From: Amycolatopsis mongoliensis
Lineage (GTDB): Bacteria; Actinomycetota; Actinomycetes; Mycobacteriales; Pseudonocardiaceae
Reading direction: 5' to 3'
Length of the DNA: 64,000 nt
NCBI RefSeq assembly: GCF_030285665.1
Contig: NZ_CP127295.1
Coordinates: 6,944,001-7,008,000, forward strand
Part shown: positions 42,415 to 50,865 of the stretch, piece after piece
How the letters are laid out: every line of letters begins with the position of its first letter
Position numbering within the stretch: the stretch's first letter is position 1
Translations under genes and position numbers: made by a program
The notes under the pieces: model-generated
The model's input: the letters and a program-made list of their open reading frames with translations, nothing else
Told to the model about the DNA's origin: nothing
Database searches by the model: none

Positions 42415-43082
42415 CCACTCGAGGTGTCCGCCGGTTCGTCAAGGACCTGCTGAGCCGGCGCCGGCCGCGCCCGTTCGCGGCCGGCCCCGGTGACGAAGCC
42501 GAGCTGCGGACCGCGGTGCTGCTGCGCGCGGCCCGGCCGGGAGCCGCGGCGGCGAGCGAGGAGTTCGTCGCCGGGCTGCACCGGCGGCTCGCCCAGGAGC
42601 TCGGGGACCCCGCACCCGCGCGCGGCGGCAACCGCCGCCGCTTCATCCAGGTGTCCTCGGCCGCGGCGGTGGCGGCCGCGGCGGGCGCGGGCGTCGAGCA
42701 CCTGGTGACGTCGGGAGCCGAGCCGGCGGCCCAGGAGGAGACCCTGCGTCCCGAGAACGGCGAGTGGCGGGCGGTCGTGGCGGGGCACGACCTGCCCGAA
42801 GGCGCGGTGCTGCCGTTCGACTTCGGTGCGGTGGCGGGGTTCGTCCAGCGCTCGGGAGGTGAGGTCCGCGCGGTTTCGGCGACCTGCACGCACCTGGGCT
42901 GCCGGCTGAACCTGGACGCCCCGGCGCGGCGGCTGAACTGCCCGTGCCACCGGACGTCGTTCGCGGTGGACGGCGTGGTCCTGACCCACCAGCTGCCGGT
43001 GACGCCGCCGCCGCTGCCGCACCTGGTGGTGCGCGAAGCCGGGGGAGTGGTCGAGGTGCTGGTCCCGGCGGCGGGGGCGTGA
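42411..43082 (+). CDS. Membrane-anchored Rieske protein, candidate redox anti-sigma factor
   Basis: A 223-residue three-part protein. Residues 1-65 are a helical cytoplasmic region (ELRTAVLLRAARPGAAAASEE, VAGLHRRLAQELGD). Residues about 70-95 are one transmembrane/Tat-like segment (NRRRFIQVSSAAAVAAAAGA). Residues 105-220 are a Rieske [2Fe-2S] domain with CTHLGC and CPCHRTSF. The layout, and translation coupled to the sigma gene, fit an anti-sigma factor whose external redox domain signals across the membrane. The Rieske domain is certain; the anti-sigma role is inferred. It lacks a bc1-complex context. Confidence 0.8.
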   Translation: MTTRGVRRFVKDLLSRRRPRPFAAGPGDEAELRTAVLLRAARPGAAAASEEFVAGLHRRLAQELGDPAPARGGNRRRFIQVSSAAAVAAAAGAGVEHLVTSGAEPAAQEETLRPENGEWRAVVAGHDLPEGAVLPFDFGAVAGFVQRSGGEVRAVSATCTHLGCRLNLDAPARRLNCPCHRTSFAVDGVVLTHQLPVTPPPLPHLVVREAGGVVEVLVPAAGA

Positions 43083-43086
43083 CCGG

Positions 43087-43854
43087 TCAGCGCAGGTACG
43101 ACGCGCCGTTGACGTCGAGGATCGCGCCGGAACTCCACGCCGCCTCCGGGGAGGCGAGGTGGACGATCGCCGCGGCGACGTCCTCGGGAGTGCCGACCCT
43201 GCCGAACGGGCTCTGCTCCCGCAGCGCCTCGCCGCCCGGGCCGGCGAGCTTGGCCTCCTGGCGCTCGGTCGCGACGAACCCCGGCGCCACCGACGTCACG
43301 GAAATCCCGTGCGGGGCAAGGGCGATCGCCATCGACTGGCCGAACGCGTGCAGGGCCGCCTTGCTCGCGCCGTAGGCCGGGTGCTCGGGTTCGCCGCGGA
43401 ACGCGCCGCGCGAGCCGACGTTGACGATGCTGCCCGGGCGGCCGTGCTCGATCAGGTGCCGGGCCACCGCCCAGGTGACGTTCGCGGCGCCGAGGAGGTT
43501 GACGTCGACCGTGCGCCGCCACACCGCCACCCACTGGTCGTACCCGACTTCGGGAACGGCGTGCCGGGTCTGCTCCGTCGGGGCCTGGGCGGCGTTGTTG
43601 ACCAGGACGTCGATGCGGCCGAGCGCCGCGATCGCTTCGTCGGCGACCTGGCGTGCCGCGGCCGGATCGCCCAGGTCGCCGGCTAGGCACGTGTGCCCGG
43701 ACCCCGCCAGCTCGCGCAGCGTCGTCTCGGCGTCGTCGCGCCGGGTGGCGTACTGCACCGCGACGCGGTACCCGCGCGCCGCGAAGGCCACCGCGGTCGC
43801 CCGGCCGATGCCGCGCGATCCGCCCGTCACCAGCACGCCCTTCTGGTCGGTCAT
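43087..43854 (-). CDS. SDR-family oxidoreductase
   Basis: A 255-residue classical short-chain dehydrogenase. It has the NADP-binding TGGSRGIG, NNAAQ, catalytic Ser in VNVGSRGAF, YGASK and the C-terminal GAILDVNGASYLR. The enzyme acts on an unknown carbonyl or alcohol. Its start overlaps the damaged TetR gene's stop by four bases (ATGA), so the two were once an operon. It remains intact. Confidence 0.9.
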   Translation of the reverse strand: MTDQKGVLVTGGSRGIGRATAVAFAARGYRVAVQYATRRDDAETTLRELAGSGHTCLAGDLGDPAAARQVADEAIAALGRIDVLVNNAAQAPTEQTRHAVPEVGYDQWVAVWRRTVDVNLLGAANVTWAVARHLIEHGRPGSIVNVGSRGAFRGEPEHPAYGASKAALHAFGQSMAIALAPHGISVTSVAPGFVATERQEAKLAGPGGEALREQSPFGRVGTPEDVAAAIVHLASPEAAWSSGAILDVNGASYLR

Positions 43855-44427
43855 CGGTCGTCTCCCGGGGGTGCGGACAGGGCCCGCAGCTCGGCGAAAG
43901 CTTGCGAGAGATGGACATCGAGGCTCTGCGACGGGTCGTCGATCCAGGCCTGGGCCGCGTGGTGGAAGGTCGCCCAGCCGGTCTGCGCGGCCAGGCCCGC
44001 CGGCCCGCCGGGGACCCCGCGCCGGCGCAGCGCTTCGGCCAGGGCATCGGTGAGTGACGCGTGCTTGGCCAGCTCGCGTTCGCGCAGCGCCGGGGTCGCG
44101 GCGATGATCGCCAGCCGCGGCTCGGAGAACGGGCGGTTGGCCTCGAGGATCCGCGCGGCCTGCCGGAACGCGCACAGCAGAATCTCGAACGGCGTCAGGC
44201 CGTCGGGCGCCTCGGCCACGGCCTGGGTCATCGTGTCGCGCAGGGTCGGCTTCGCCGTCGAAGAGCACTTCGCGCTTGTCCGCGAAGTGCCGGAAGTACG
44301 TGCGCTCGTTGAGACTGGCCCGCGCGGCGATCTCCGCGGTCGTGGTCCGGTCGAACCCGCGTTCCCCGTACAGGTCGAGAGCCGCTTGCTGGAGGCGGCG
44401 GCGCGCTTCCGCTCCGCTTCGTGGCAC
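43851..44427 (-). pseudogene. TetR-family regulator, frameshifted
   Basis: The N-terminal half is a normal TetR helix-turn-helix: EARRRLQQAALDLYGERGFD, TTTAEIAARASLNERTYFRH and FADKREVLFDGEAD. The frame is lost at about 44241-44245 in a CCC run. The C-terminal half, DTMTQAVAEAPDGLTPFEIL, ANRPFSEPRLAIIAATPA and AWIDDPSQSLDVHLSQAF, continues one frame away to 43851. Removing one C joins the halves. Three operator copies precede the gene. Confidence 0.78.
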
Positions 44428-44448
44428 GAGCCGAGGCTACCGCATTCC

Positions 44449-44509
44449 GTCAGTGACTGGCGTCACGGTGCGCCAGTAACCGGCGCTCCGCGTAATGCCA
44501 GTAACTGGC
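44449..44509. promoter_or_regulatory. Three tandem TetR operators
   Basis: GTCAGT-G-ACTGGC (44449-44461), GCCAGT-A-ACCGGC (44472-44484) and GCCAGT-A-ACTGGC (44497-44509) are three versions of one 13-base palindrome spaced 23 and 25 bases apart. They occupy the space between the broken TetR gene and the broken reductase gene. Confidence 0.75.
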
Positions 44510-44537
44510 CCTAAGTCGTCTCGACGGGAGTCTTCCC

Positions 44538-45253
44538 GTGCATGTCTTCGTCACCGGGGGTTCCGGCCAGACCGGCCCCACCGTGGTCGCCGGGCTCCTC
44601 GCGGCCGGTCACACCGTCACCGGCCTCGCGCGCTCGGAGGCCGCGGCCGCGCGGCTGGAATCGTTGGGCGCCAACGCACTCCGCGGTGCGCTGGAAGACC
44701 TCGCTGCCTTGCGCGGCGACTTCGCCGACCCGGACGACCTGACGCGGCGCGACACGGCCGCGATCGAGGCGCTCGGCGGGCCGGGGGCGGGCAAGCCGTT
44801 CGTCAGCACGTCGCGTGCCTGGCCCCGACCGTCCACGGCCCGCGAGGCCACGGCTTCCTCCCGATGCTCATCGCCACGGCCCGCAAGACCGGCGTGTCGG
44901 CCTATGTCGGCGAGGGTGGCAACCGCTGGCCCGCGGTCCACCGCCGTGATGCGGCGATCCTGTTCCGGCTGGCCTTGGAAGAAGCTCCCGCCGGCAGCGT
45001 GCTGCACGGCGTGGCCGAAAGCGTGACGTTCAAGAGCATCGCGGAAACGATCGCCCGCAAGCTCGGTCTGCCCGCGGTTTCCCTGACCCCGGACGAAGCC
45101 GCGACGCACTTCGCGAGCCCGTTCATGGCCCGCGTCCACGGCTTCGACGGGCCGGTCTCCGGCATCGGGACGCGGCGGCTGCTCGGCTGGGAGCCCAGCC
45201 ACCCGGGTCTGCTGGACGACCTGGAGCGCGGCGACTACTTCGTCGCGCCCTAG
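44538..45253 (+). pseudogene. NAD(P)-dependent extended SDR, internally deleted
   Basis: The N-terminus is intact: MHVFVTGGSGQTGPTVVAGL then AGHTVTGLARSEAAA, a GxxGxxG Rossmann start. After DLAALRG the sequence jumps to DFADPDDLTRRDTAAIEALG, and after GKPFVSTS (about 44810) the frame is lost. The C-terminus resumes one frame away as LAPTVHGPRGHGFLPMLIA, AYVGEGGNRWPAVH, GSVLHGVAESVTFKSIAETI and LGWEPSHPGLLDDLE. About 60-70 residues, including the catalytic YxxxK region, are missing. It is a decayed reductase gene facing the damaged TetR gene. Confidence 0.75.
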
Positions 45254-45984
45254 CTTTCCAGCGGGTCCAGGCGAGGAGTCTCGCCCGGCCCCACGGGGAA
45301 GTGGGCGATGAACGTGACGCCGTCCTCCTGCGCGTCGAAGCGGGCGATGCGCGTCGCTTCCGGCTCGTAGAAGACATCGCCGGGCCGCAGCACCGCCGCG
45401 GGTTCGCCCTCGATCCGGTAGACGGCCGAACCGGCTTCGATGCTGCCGAACACCGGTCCATTGTGGACGTGCAGGCCCGGGCCGTGGCCGGGGGCGATGG
45501 TGATGCGGCGGATCTCGACGAGCTCGACCAGGCGGGGTGCCGGGAGGTACTGCTCCAGTACCAGCGTCCGGGTGACGGGCGCGGTCGGGACGGGCGCGGG
45601 CTCGGCGCCGGCGACCGGGTCGCCGATCTCCGTCGGGGTGCCGTCGTCGGGGATCTCTTCGATGGCCAGGTGCGTCATCGGCGAAGTGTCGGTCGCGCCG
45701 TGCCAGTGCCATTCGCCGGCGGCGACGCGGACCGTGTCGCCCGGCCTTATCAGCTGGGCCGGGGCGCCCCGTCGTTGCACGTACCCGGTGCCGTCGGTGA
45801 CGACGAGGACCTGGCCGAGCGGGTGCCGGTGCCAGCGCGTGCGGGCCCCGGGCGCGAACTGCACGCGGTCGACCCGGGTCCGTGACGGACCTTCGGGGAC
45901 GGCGAGCGACGTGACCCACGCACTGCCGGAGATCACGTCGGCGGGTGCGGGGGAGCTGGCCGGGGGAACGGGGCGGACGTGCAC
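45250..45984 (-). CDS. Two-domain cupin protein
   Basis: A 244-residue bicupin. The first domain has ARTRWHRHPLGQVLVVTDG and GDTVRVAAGEWHWHG, with metal-binding histidines. The second has GHGPGLHVHNGPVFGSIEAG and GDVFYEPEATRIARF. It resembles proteins of the carboxymuconolactone-decarboxylase-linked cupin type. It is 11 bases downstream of a TetR gene on the same strand and likely shares its promoter. Confidence 0.82.
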   Translation of the reverse strand: MHVRPVPPASSPAPADVISGSAWVTSLAVPEGPSRTRVDRVQFAPGARTRWHRHPLGQVLVVTDGTGYVQRRGAPAQLIRPGDTVRVAAGEWHWHGATDTSPMTHLAIEEIPDDGTPTEIGDPVAGAEPAPVPTAPVTRTLVLEQYLPAPRLVELVEIRRITIAPGHGPGLHVHNGPVFGSIEAGSAVYRIEGEPAAVLRPGDVFYEPEATRIARFDAQEDGVTFIAHFPVGPGETPRLDPLES

Positions 45985-45995
45985 GAAGGGACTCC

Positions 45996-46553
45996 TCAGA
46001 AGGCGGTGAGCAGGGAGAGGATGCCGGAAACGGCCTGGTCGAACGGTTCGGGCGCGTTCGCGGCACGGGCCAGCACGTAGCCGCCCTGCAGGACGGCTAC
46101 GACGGTGGCGGCCAGTGCCGTGGTGTCCAGCCCGGCGGGCAGTTCGCCCGTGGCCCGGCCCTCGTCGAGGACCTCCGCCAAGCGGGCCCGCAGGCGCGTC
46201 AGGGTCTCGTCGACCGGCGCGCGCAGCTCCGGATCGGCGACGATCCCGGGGTCCTGCGTGAGCCGGCCGATCGGGCAGCCCCTGAGCACTTCGCGCTCAC
46301 GACGCAGGTACGCGGTGATCCGCTCGACGGCGGTCCCGGGCGTGCGCAGCTGCGCCTCGGCGGCCGCCAGAAGCTCGTCCGCGCTGCGCTGCACGGCTTC
46401 CAGCGCCAGCTCCCGCTTGCCGGAGAAGTGGTGGTACATGCTGCCTTGCCCGGCGCCGGCGTGCTGCTGGATGGCCTTGGGGCTGGTGCCCACGTAGCCG
46501 CGTTCCCACAGCAGCTCGCGGGTGCTGTCGATGAGCTGGTCCCGGGTGTCCAC
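45996..46553 (-). CDS. TetR-family regulator
   Basis: A TetR regulator of 185 residues from the GTG at 46553. The helix-turn-helix is TRDQLIDSTRELLWERGYVG then SPKAIQQHAGAGQGSMYHHF, the QGSMYHHF form of the YcdC/NemR-like subgroup. The C-terminal domain has REREVLRGCPIGRLTQDPG. GTG at 46562 is a second choice; the longer frame would run through the operator. It heads the cupin operon. Confidence 0.86.
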   Translation of the reverse strand: MDTRDQLIDSTRELLWERGYVGTSPKAIQQHAGAGQGSMYHHFSGKRELALEAVQRSADELLAAAEAQLRTPGTAVERITAYLRREREVLRGCPIGRLTQDPGIVADPELRAPVDETLTRLRARLAEVLDEGRATGELPAGLDTTALAATVVAVLQGGYVLARAANAPEPFDQAVSGILSLLTAF

Positions 46554-46562
46554 GCCGAACAC

Positions 46563-46582
46563 TGTACATACTAGTAGGTACA
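46563..46582. promoter_or_regulatory. TetR operator upstream of the cupin operon
   Basis: TGTAC-A-TACTAGTA-G-GTACA is a 20-base palindrome with one non-pairing position per arm, right next to the regulator start. Such TACTAGTA cores are typical operators of this TetR subgroup. Confidence 0.7.
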
Positions 46583-46589
46583 GAGGCCA

Positions 46590-46682
46590 GAGTGCGGCCT
46601 CCCGCACATCCCGGAGGACCACCCGCTCAGCGCGGAGATCCGGGAGGCCGAGCGGTTGCTGGACCGCCTCGCCGTGCTCTGA
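46590..46682 (+). pseudogene. Gene-tail remnant
   Basis: An in-frame stretch from about 46590 to the TGA at 46680-46682 reads GLPHIPEDHPLSAEIREAER then LLDRLAVL. It has normal actinobacterial codon bias and an amphipathic helix ending, yet no start or upstream body. It looks like the last 30 codons of a deleted gene. The family is not recognised. Confidence 0.4.
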
Positions 46683-46726
46683 CGCCCGCGACCGCCGGTC
46701 AGCGCGATCGGTGACGGTCGGCTAGC

Positions 46727-48481
46727 CCCGTCTTTCGCACGTGAGGGTGGTTGGGGCCGGAACAGCGATTGGTCTTGATCATCTTATCGTGGTGGGATGC
46801 GGGAACGACGGTCTCGGCAGCCGATGGCCTATGGCGGGCCGAGTGTGGAGAAGATGCTGGGTGCGTTGCCGGTGGTGGCCGAGTACTGCCACCGGCTGGA
46901 CCTGGCCGGGATCGTCGATCGGGCCTGCCCGATCCGGGCGGATGTGGCGATCCTGACCCATGGTCAGGTGATCGAGGCGCTGGTGGCGAACCGGCTGACG
47001 TCGCCGTCGCCGTTGTACCGGGTGCAGGACTGGGCACGCGCCTGGGCGGTCGAGGAGGCGCTCGACGTGGACCCGGCCGCGCTGGGTGATGACCGGATCG
47101 CCCGTGCTTTGGACGCGATCGCGCCGGAACTCGACAGGATTGTCGGATCGGTTGGGGCGCAAGCGATCGCCGCGTTCGGGGTCGATGTGTCCCGGCTGCA
47201 CTGGGACATGACCTCGATCTCGCTGTATGGCGCCTACGAGCAGGCCGATGACCAGTTCGCGACCCCGAAGTTCGGTCATCCGAAGGACCGCCGCCCGGAT
47301 CTGAAGCAGGTCCAGGCCGGGCTGGCGGTCACCGGGGATGGCGGGATCCCGCTCTGGCACCGCGCCTACGACGGCAACGCCGGCGAGGTGGCCCAGGTCG
47401 TGGGTGCGATGACCGCGTTGAAAGACGTCGCCGGGCCGAGGAGTTTCCTGCTCGTCGGCGACTCCAAACTCATCTCCTACGGCAATCTGCACGCGATGAT
47501 CACAGCCGGGGTGGAGTTCATCGCCCCGGCGTCCAAGCTCTACGTCGGTGCCGCCGAGCTGGCCGGGCTCGACATCGACGAAGCCACCACCGTGGACTAC
47601 ACCGCGGAACGTGACGCGGGCAAGCCCGCCGATCACGCTGGCGCCTGGCGGGTGCGTGAGGACACGCTGACCGTGCCCGGCAAGAAGAAGACCGATCCCG
47701 CGCTCCGGTTGCGGCGGGTGTTCGTGCACTCCAGCGCGCGAGCCGCGGCGGCCGTCACGGCACGGGCCAAGAAGCTCGACCGCGCCCGCGACGACCTGGA
47801 ACGGCTGACTCGCGGCCTGGGATCGCGGCACTACCCGGCTGAGCAGGCCGTGACCGACCGGGTCACCGCCATCGCCCGCGACCGCCGGGTGAAAACCTAT
47901 CTGCGCAGCGAGACCGGCACCGACCCCGCCACCGGCAAACCCACCCTGACCTGGTGGTTCGACCAGGCCGCCCTGGACACGGAAGCTGCTACCGACGGCT
48001 GGTACGCCCTGCTCACCAACCTGCCCGCCACCATCGACGCCGCCTCGGTGCTGATCCGCTACAAGGGCCAGGAAGGGGTGGAACGCCGTTACAGCGCGTT
48101 CAAGGGCCCACTCGCGGTCGCGCCGATGTTCCTCAAGACCAACCGGCGCATCGAAGCCCTGATCACCGTGATCTGCCTGGCACTGCTGATCTTCTGCCTG
48201 GTCGAGCGTTCCGTTCACCGAGCCCTCGCCCCGGACACCACCATGACCGGGCTGTATCCCGGCCAGAAGGCCAAGCCCACCGGCATGCTCATTTTCCAGG
48301 CCCTGGCCGGGCTACGGCTGATCCCGGCCACCAACGGCCAACCCGCGACCATCCCGCAACCCGGCCCTGTCCAGGCCCGACTACTCGACCTTCTTGCCGT
48401 CGACCCCACCCAACCACCATGATCAACGAATCCCGGCGATTTCCGGGAGCATCTCACTCACTCCCATGTGCGAAAGACAGG
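46727..48481. mobile_element. IS1634-type insertion sequence with target duplication
   Basis: The terminal inverted repeats begin CCCGTCTTTCGCAC (46727-46740) and, read inward from the right end, CCTGTCTTTCGCAC (48468-48481); one mismatch in 14. Both ends are flanked by GCTAGC (46721-46726 and 48482-48487), a six-base direct duplication that is itself palindromic. One intact transposase gene fills the element. The match in length and structure supports a complete, possibly recent insertion. Confidence 0.85.
46797..48422 (+). CDS. IS1634-family transposase
   Basis: A 541-residue DDE transposase of the IS4-like superfamily, IS1634 type. The catalytic residues lie in LHWDMTSISLYGAYEQ, SFLLVGDSKLISYGNLHAMI and YKGQEGVERRYSAFKGPLAV (the Y-(2)-R-(3)-E-(6)-K-type signature). 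A C-terminal hydrophobic block (ITVICLALLIFCLVERSVHR) is usual in the family. It is uninterrupted, so the element may be active. Confidence 0.92.
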   Translation: MRERRSRQPMAYGGPSVEKMLGALPVVAEYCHRLDLAGIVDRACPIRADVAILTHGQVIEALVANRLTSPSPLYRVQDWARAWAVEEALDVDPAALGDDRIARALDAIAPELDRIVGSVGAQAIAAFGVDVSRLHWDMTSISLYGAYEQADDQFATPKFGHPKDRRPDLKQVQAGLAVTGDGGIPLWHRAYDGNAGEVAQVVGAMTALKDVAGPRSFLLVGDSKLISYGNLHAMITAGVEFIAPASKLYVGAAELAGLDIDEATTVDYTAERDAGKPADHAGAWRVREDTLTVPGKKKTDPALRLRRVFVHSSARAAAAVTARAKKLDRARDDLERLTRGLGSRHYPAEQAVTDRVTAIARDRRVKTYLRSETGTDPATGKPTLTWWFDQAALDTEAATDGWYALLTNLPATIDAASVLIRYKGQEGVERRYSAFKGPLAVAPMFLKTNRRIEALITVICLALLIFCLVERSVHRALAPDTTMTGLYPGQKAKPTGMLIFQALAGLRLIPATNGQPATIPQPGPVQARLLDLLAVDPTQPP

Positions 48482-48487
48482 GCTAGC

Positions 48488-48672
48488 GCGTGTCACGCGG
48501 TCCGGTGCGCTCCCTCCCCCTCGGCGCGCCGGCCCGCACCACCAGCGCAGATCGCCACCCACGGTTGCGCCTATCGGGTAATCATCACTCAATCGTGTAA
48601 AGCCAGTGGCGTCTCGCGCGCTTGAGAAGTAGGCGTCCGCGAGGGTCGCACGCCGAAAGCGTGGGGGTGGGC
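48488..48672 (+). promoter_or_regulatory. Leader of the tachylectin-amidase gene
   Basis: No gene is supported here. It includes ATCGTGTAAAG at 48592-48602, also seen at 16846-16856 before the roadblock genes. An upstream GGTAATC about 20 bases earlier could act as a -35 region. Confidence 0.35.
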
Positions 48673-50805
48673 ATGGGATTCATCACCGGTCGTGAAGAAC
48701 TTCCGATCAGCGAAGCCGAGGTGCCCGAAGGCTACCGACGGGCGAACGAAATGCCGGAGGCCACCGCGGCGGCGGTCTCGGCGGCCGACCCGCACCAGCG
48801 GTGGAGCCGGTTCGTCGGCGGCGGCGACGGCATCCTCTACGGCGTCCAGGCGGACGGGGCGCTGTACTGGTTCCGGCACAAGGGCTGGTCCACCGCCGCG
48901 TTCGACTGGGCGGGCGGCGGCTTCGGGGTGCAGATCGGCTCCGGGTGGCAGGACTTCGTCACCGTGCTCGGCGACACCGACGGCGTCCTCTACGGCGTGC
49001 GCGGGAACGGGACCGTGCTGTACTACCAGCGGATCGTCACCGACCTGGAGACCGGCGCGGGCTACTGGGCCAACGGCGGCACCGGCGTCGTCGTCGGGAC
49101 CGGGTTCAACGCCTACCCGCGGATCTTCGGCGGCCCGGGCGGGAGCATCTGGTGCGTCGACGCTGACGGCGTCCTCTACCGGTCGCGGCGGATCAACGGC
49201 ACCTTCGAGACGCCGCAGGCACTCGGCAGCGGGTTCAACGTGGCTCGCTACCTGTTCGCCGACAGCGGGAACGTCATCTACGCCGTCGGCGGCACCGGCG
49301 CGCTCACCTGGTTCCGCTACCGCGACGGTGAGGGCTGGGCGAACGACGGGTCGCCCATCGTGATCGGCGACAGCGACTGGTTCGAGCTCATCCGCCGGGA
49401 CCTGTTCACCGGCGTCGCCAACGGCGCCATCTACCTCATCCGGATCGACCACTCGACCGAGCCCGGCGACGACGGCGACCTCATCGAGCTGCGGATGACC
49501 AATTCCCAGACGGTCGACACCGACGGCGGGGCGCGGTGGATCAACAACTCGACCGGCAAGCTGGTCGGCCAGGGCTTCACCATCGAGCGCAGCGTCGGGC
49601 TGCAGGGGTACGCGCGGCGGCAGAGCGTGCCCGCCGGCGGCCGGGTGTCCGTCGCGCTGTCGACGGCGTTCAGCTCGGTCACCGCGCAGGTCGTGCGCGT
49701 GGTGCCCGGCGGGGACACGCCCACGGCCGTCACCGGGACGACGACCGTCACCGGCGGGATCCAGGCGCTGCCGTCGAACTACCGCTCGGCCGGGTGCGGC
49801 TGGGCCGAGCGCTACGGCGTCGCCATCCCCGCCGGCTGGCCGTCCGGGGTGTACTCGGCCCAGTTCACCGGGCCGTTCAACCGGGTGCAGCACATCCCGT
49901 TCGTGGTGCGGCCGGCGGCACCCGCGCACAAGATCGCGGTGGTCCTGCCGACCAACACCTACCACGCCTACAACGGCTGGGGCGGGCACGACCAGTACTC
50001 CGAAGGCCAGCCCGGCGTCCGGCGCGTGATCTCGTTCCTGCGGCCCAGCTACGACTGGCTGATCGCGCCGAAGGGGCAGTACGACAACGAGTTGTGGAGC
50101 GACCTGGAACTGCTGCGGTGGCTCAGCGGCGAGCAGATCGGGTTCGACTGCTACACCGACTACGACCTGCACGCCGGTGGCTGGCTCTCGGCGTACAGCG
50201 CGATCGTGCTCGGCGCGCACCCGGAGTACTTCTCGATGACCATGCGCACCAACCTGGCGAACTACATCGCGGCGGGCGGCAGCGTCATCGCGACCGGTGG
50301 CAACCAGATCTACGAGCGCGCCGAGTTCAACACCGACGGCACCACGCTGACGTTCCGCGCCGCGGACGGCAGCCGCGACCTGTTCCTCGACCACTACGAC
50401 CTGCCGGAGTCGCAGCTGCTCGGCGTCAACTTCGAATACGAGGGCTGGATGACGTTCGCGCCGTACCGGGTGCTGCGCGACCACCCGTTCCTGGCCGGGA
50501 CGGGCCTGTCGGTGGGCGACGAGTTCGGCGCAGACGGCCGCAACGGCGCGGCGAGCGCGTGGGAGTTCGACACCCTGCAGGGCTTCGACGGCGAGGTGCC
50601 GCCGTCCGCGGTCATCGCGCAGGGCACGAACCCGACCGACCGCGCGGGCGCGGCCATGGTCTGCAGGGAACTCCCGGGCGGCGGCTTCGTGTTCAGCACG
50701 TCGTCGCTGACGTTCAACGGCGCGATCCGGGTGGACCCGGCGGTGCAGCAGCTGCTGCGGAACGTCTTCGCCCGGGCGGTGGCCCGGCCGATGCCGGGTG
50801 CGTGA
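48673..50805 (+). CDS. Tachylectin-like/N,N-dimethylformamidase-like fusion protein
   Basis: A protein of about 710 residues. Residues about 35-260 form a tachylectin-type beta-propeller with repeats such as DGILYGVQADGALYWF, DGVLYGVRGNGTVLYY and NVIYAVGGTGALTWFRY, which bind sugars. Residues about 290-410 are a beta-sandwich (GYARRQSVPAGGRVSVAL). Residues about 415-705 match the C-terminal domain of N,N-dimethylformamidase large subunits (VVLPTNTYHAYNGWGG, LSAYSAIVLGAHPEYFS, YIAAGGSVIATGGNQIY). No signal peptide is evident. ATG 48673 is used; GTG 48661 and 48667 are alternatives. The fusion suggests an amidase or carbohydrate-directed protein; activity is unknown. Confidence 0.78.
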   Translation: MGFITGREELPISEAEVPEGYRRANEMPEATAAAVSAADPHQRWSRFVGGGDGILYGVQADGALYWFRHKGWSTAAFDWAGGGFGVQIGSGWQDFVTVLGDTDGVLYGVRGNGTVLYYQRIVTDLETGAGYWANGGTGVVVGTGFNAYPRIFGGPGGSIWCVDADGVLYRSRRINGTFETPQALGSGFNVARYLFADSGNVIYAVGGTGALTWFRYRDGEGWANDGSPIVIGDSDWFELIRRDLFTGVANGAIYLIRIDHSTEPGDDGDLIELRMTNSQTVDTDGGARWINNSTGKLVGQGFTIERSVGLQGYARRQSVPAGGRVSVALSTAFSSVTAQVVRVVPGGDTPTAVTGTTTVTGGIQALPSNYRSAGCGWAERYGVAIPAGWPSGVYSAQFTGPFNRVQHIPFVVRPAAPAHKIAVVLPTNTYHAYNGWGGHDQYSEGQPGVRRVISFLRPSYDWLIAPKGQYDNELWSDLELLRWLSGEQIGFDCYTDYDLHAGGWLSAYSAIVLGAHPEYFSMTMRTNLANYIAAGGSVIATGGNQIYERAEFNTDGTTLTFRAADGSRDLFLDHYDLPESQLLGVNFEYEGWMTFAPYRVLRDHPFLAGTGLSVGDEFGADGRNGAASAWEFDTLQGFDGEVPPSAVIAQGTNPTDRAGAAMVCRELPGGGFVFSTSSLTFNGAIRVDPAVQQLLRNVFARAVARPMPGA

Positions 50806-50865
50806 CCGGCGCGGGGTGGTCCGGCTCGCCGGACCGCCCCGGACTGCCCGCGCCAGGCCCGCCGG

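Noticed and set aside
40449..43082. Biosynthetic gene cluster around the haloperoxidase
   Set aside because: No scaffold-building enzyme (PKS, NRPS or terpene synthase) is nearby; the neighbours are regulators and a Rieske protein.
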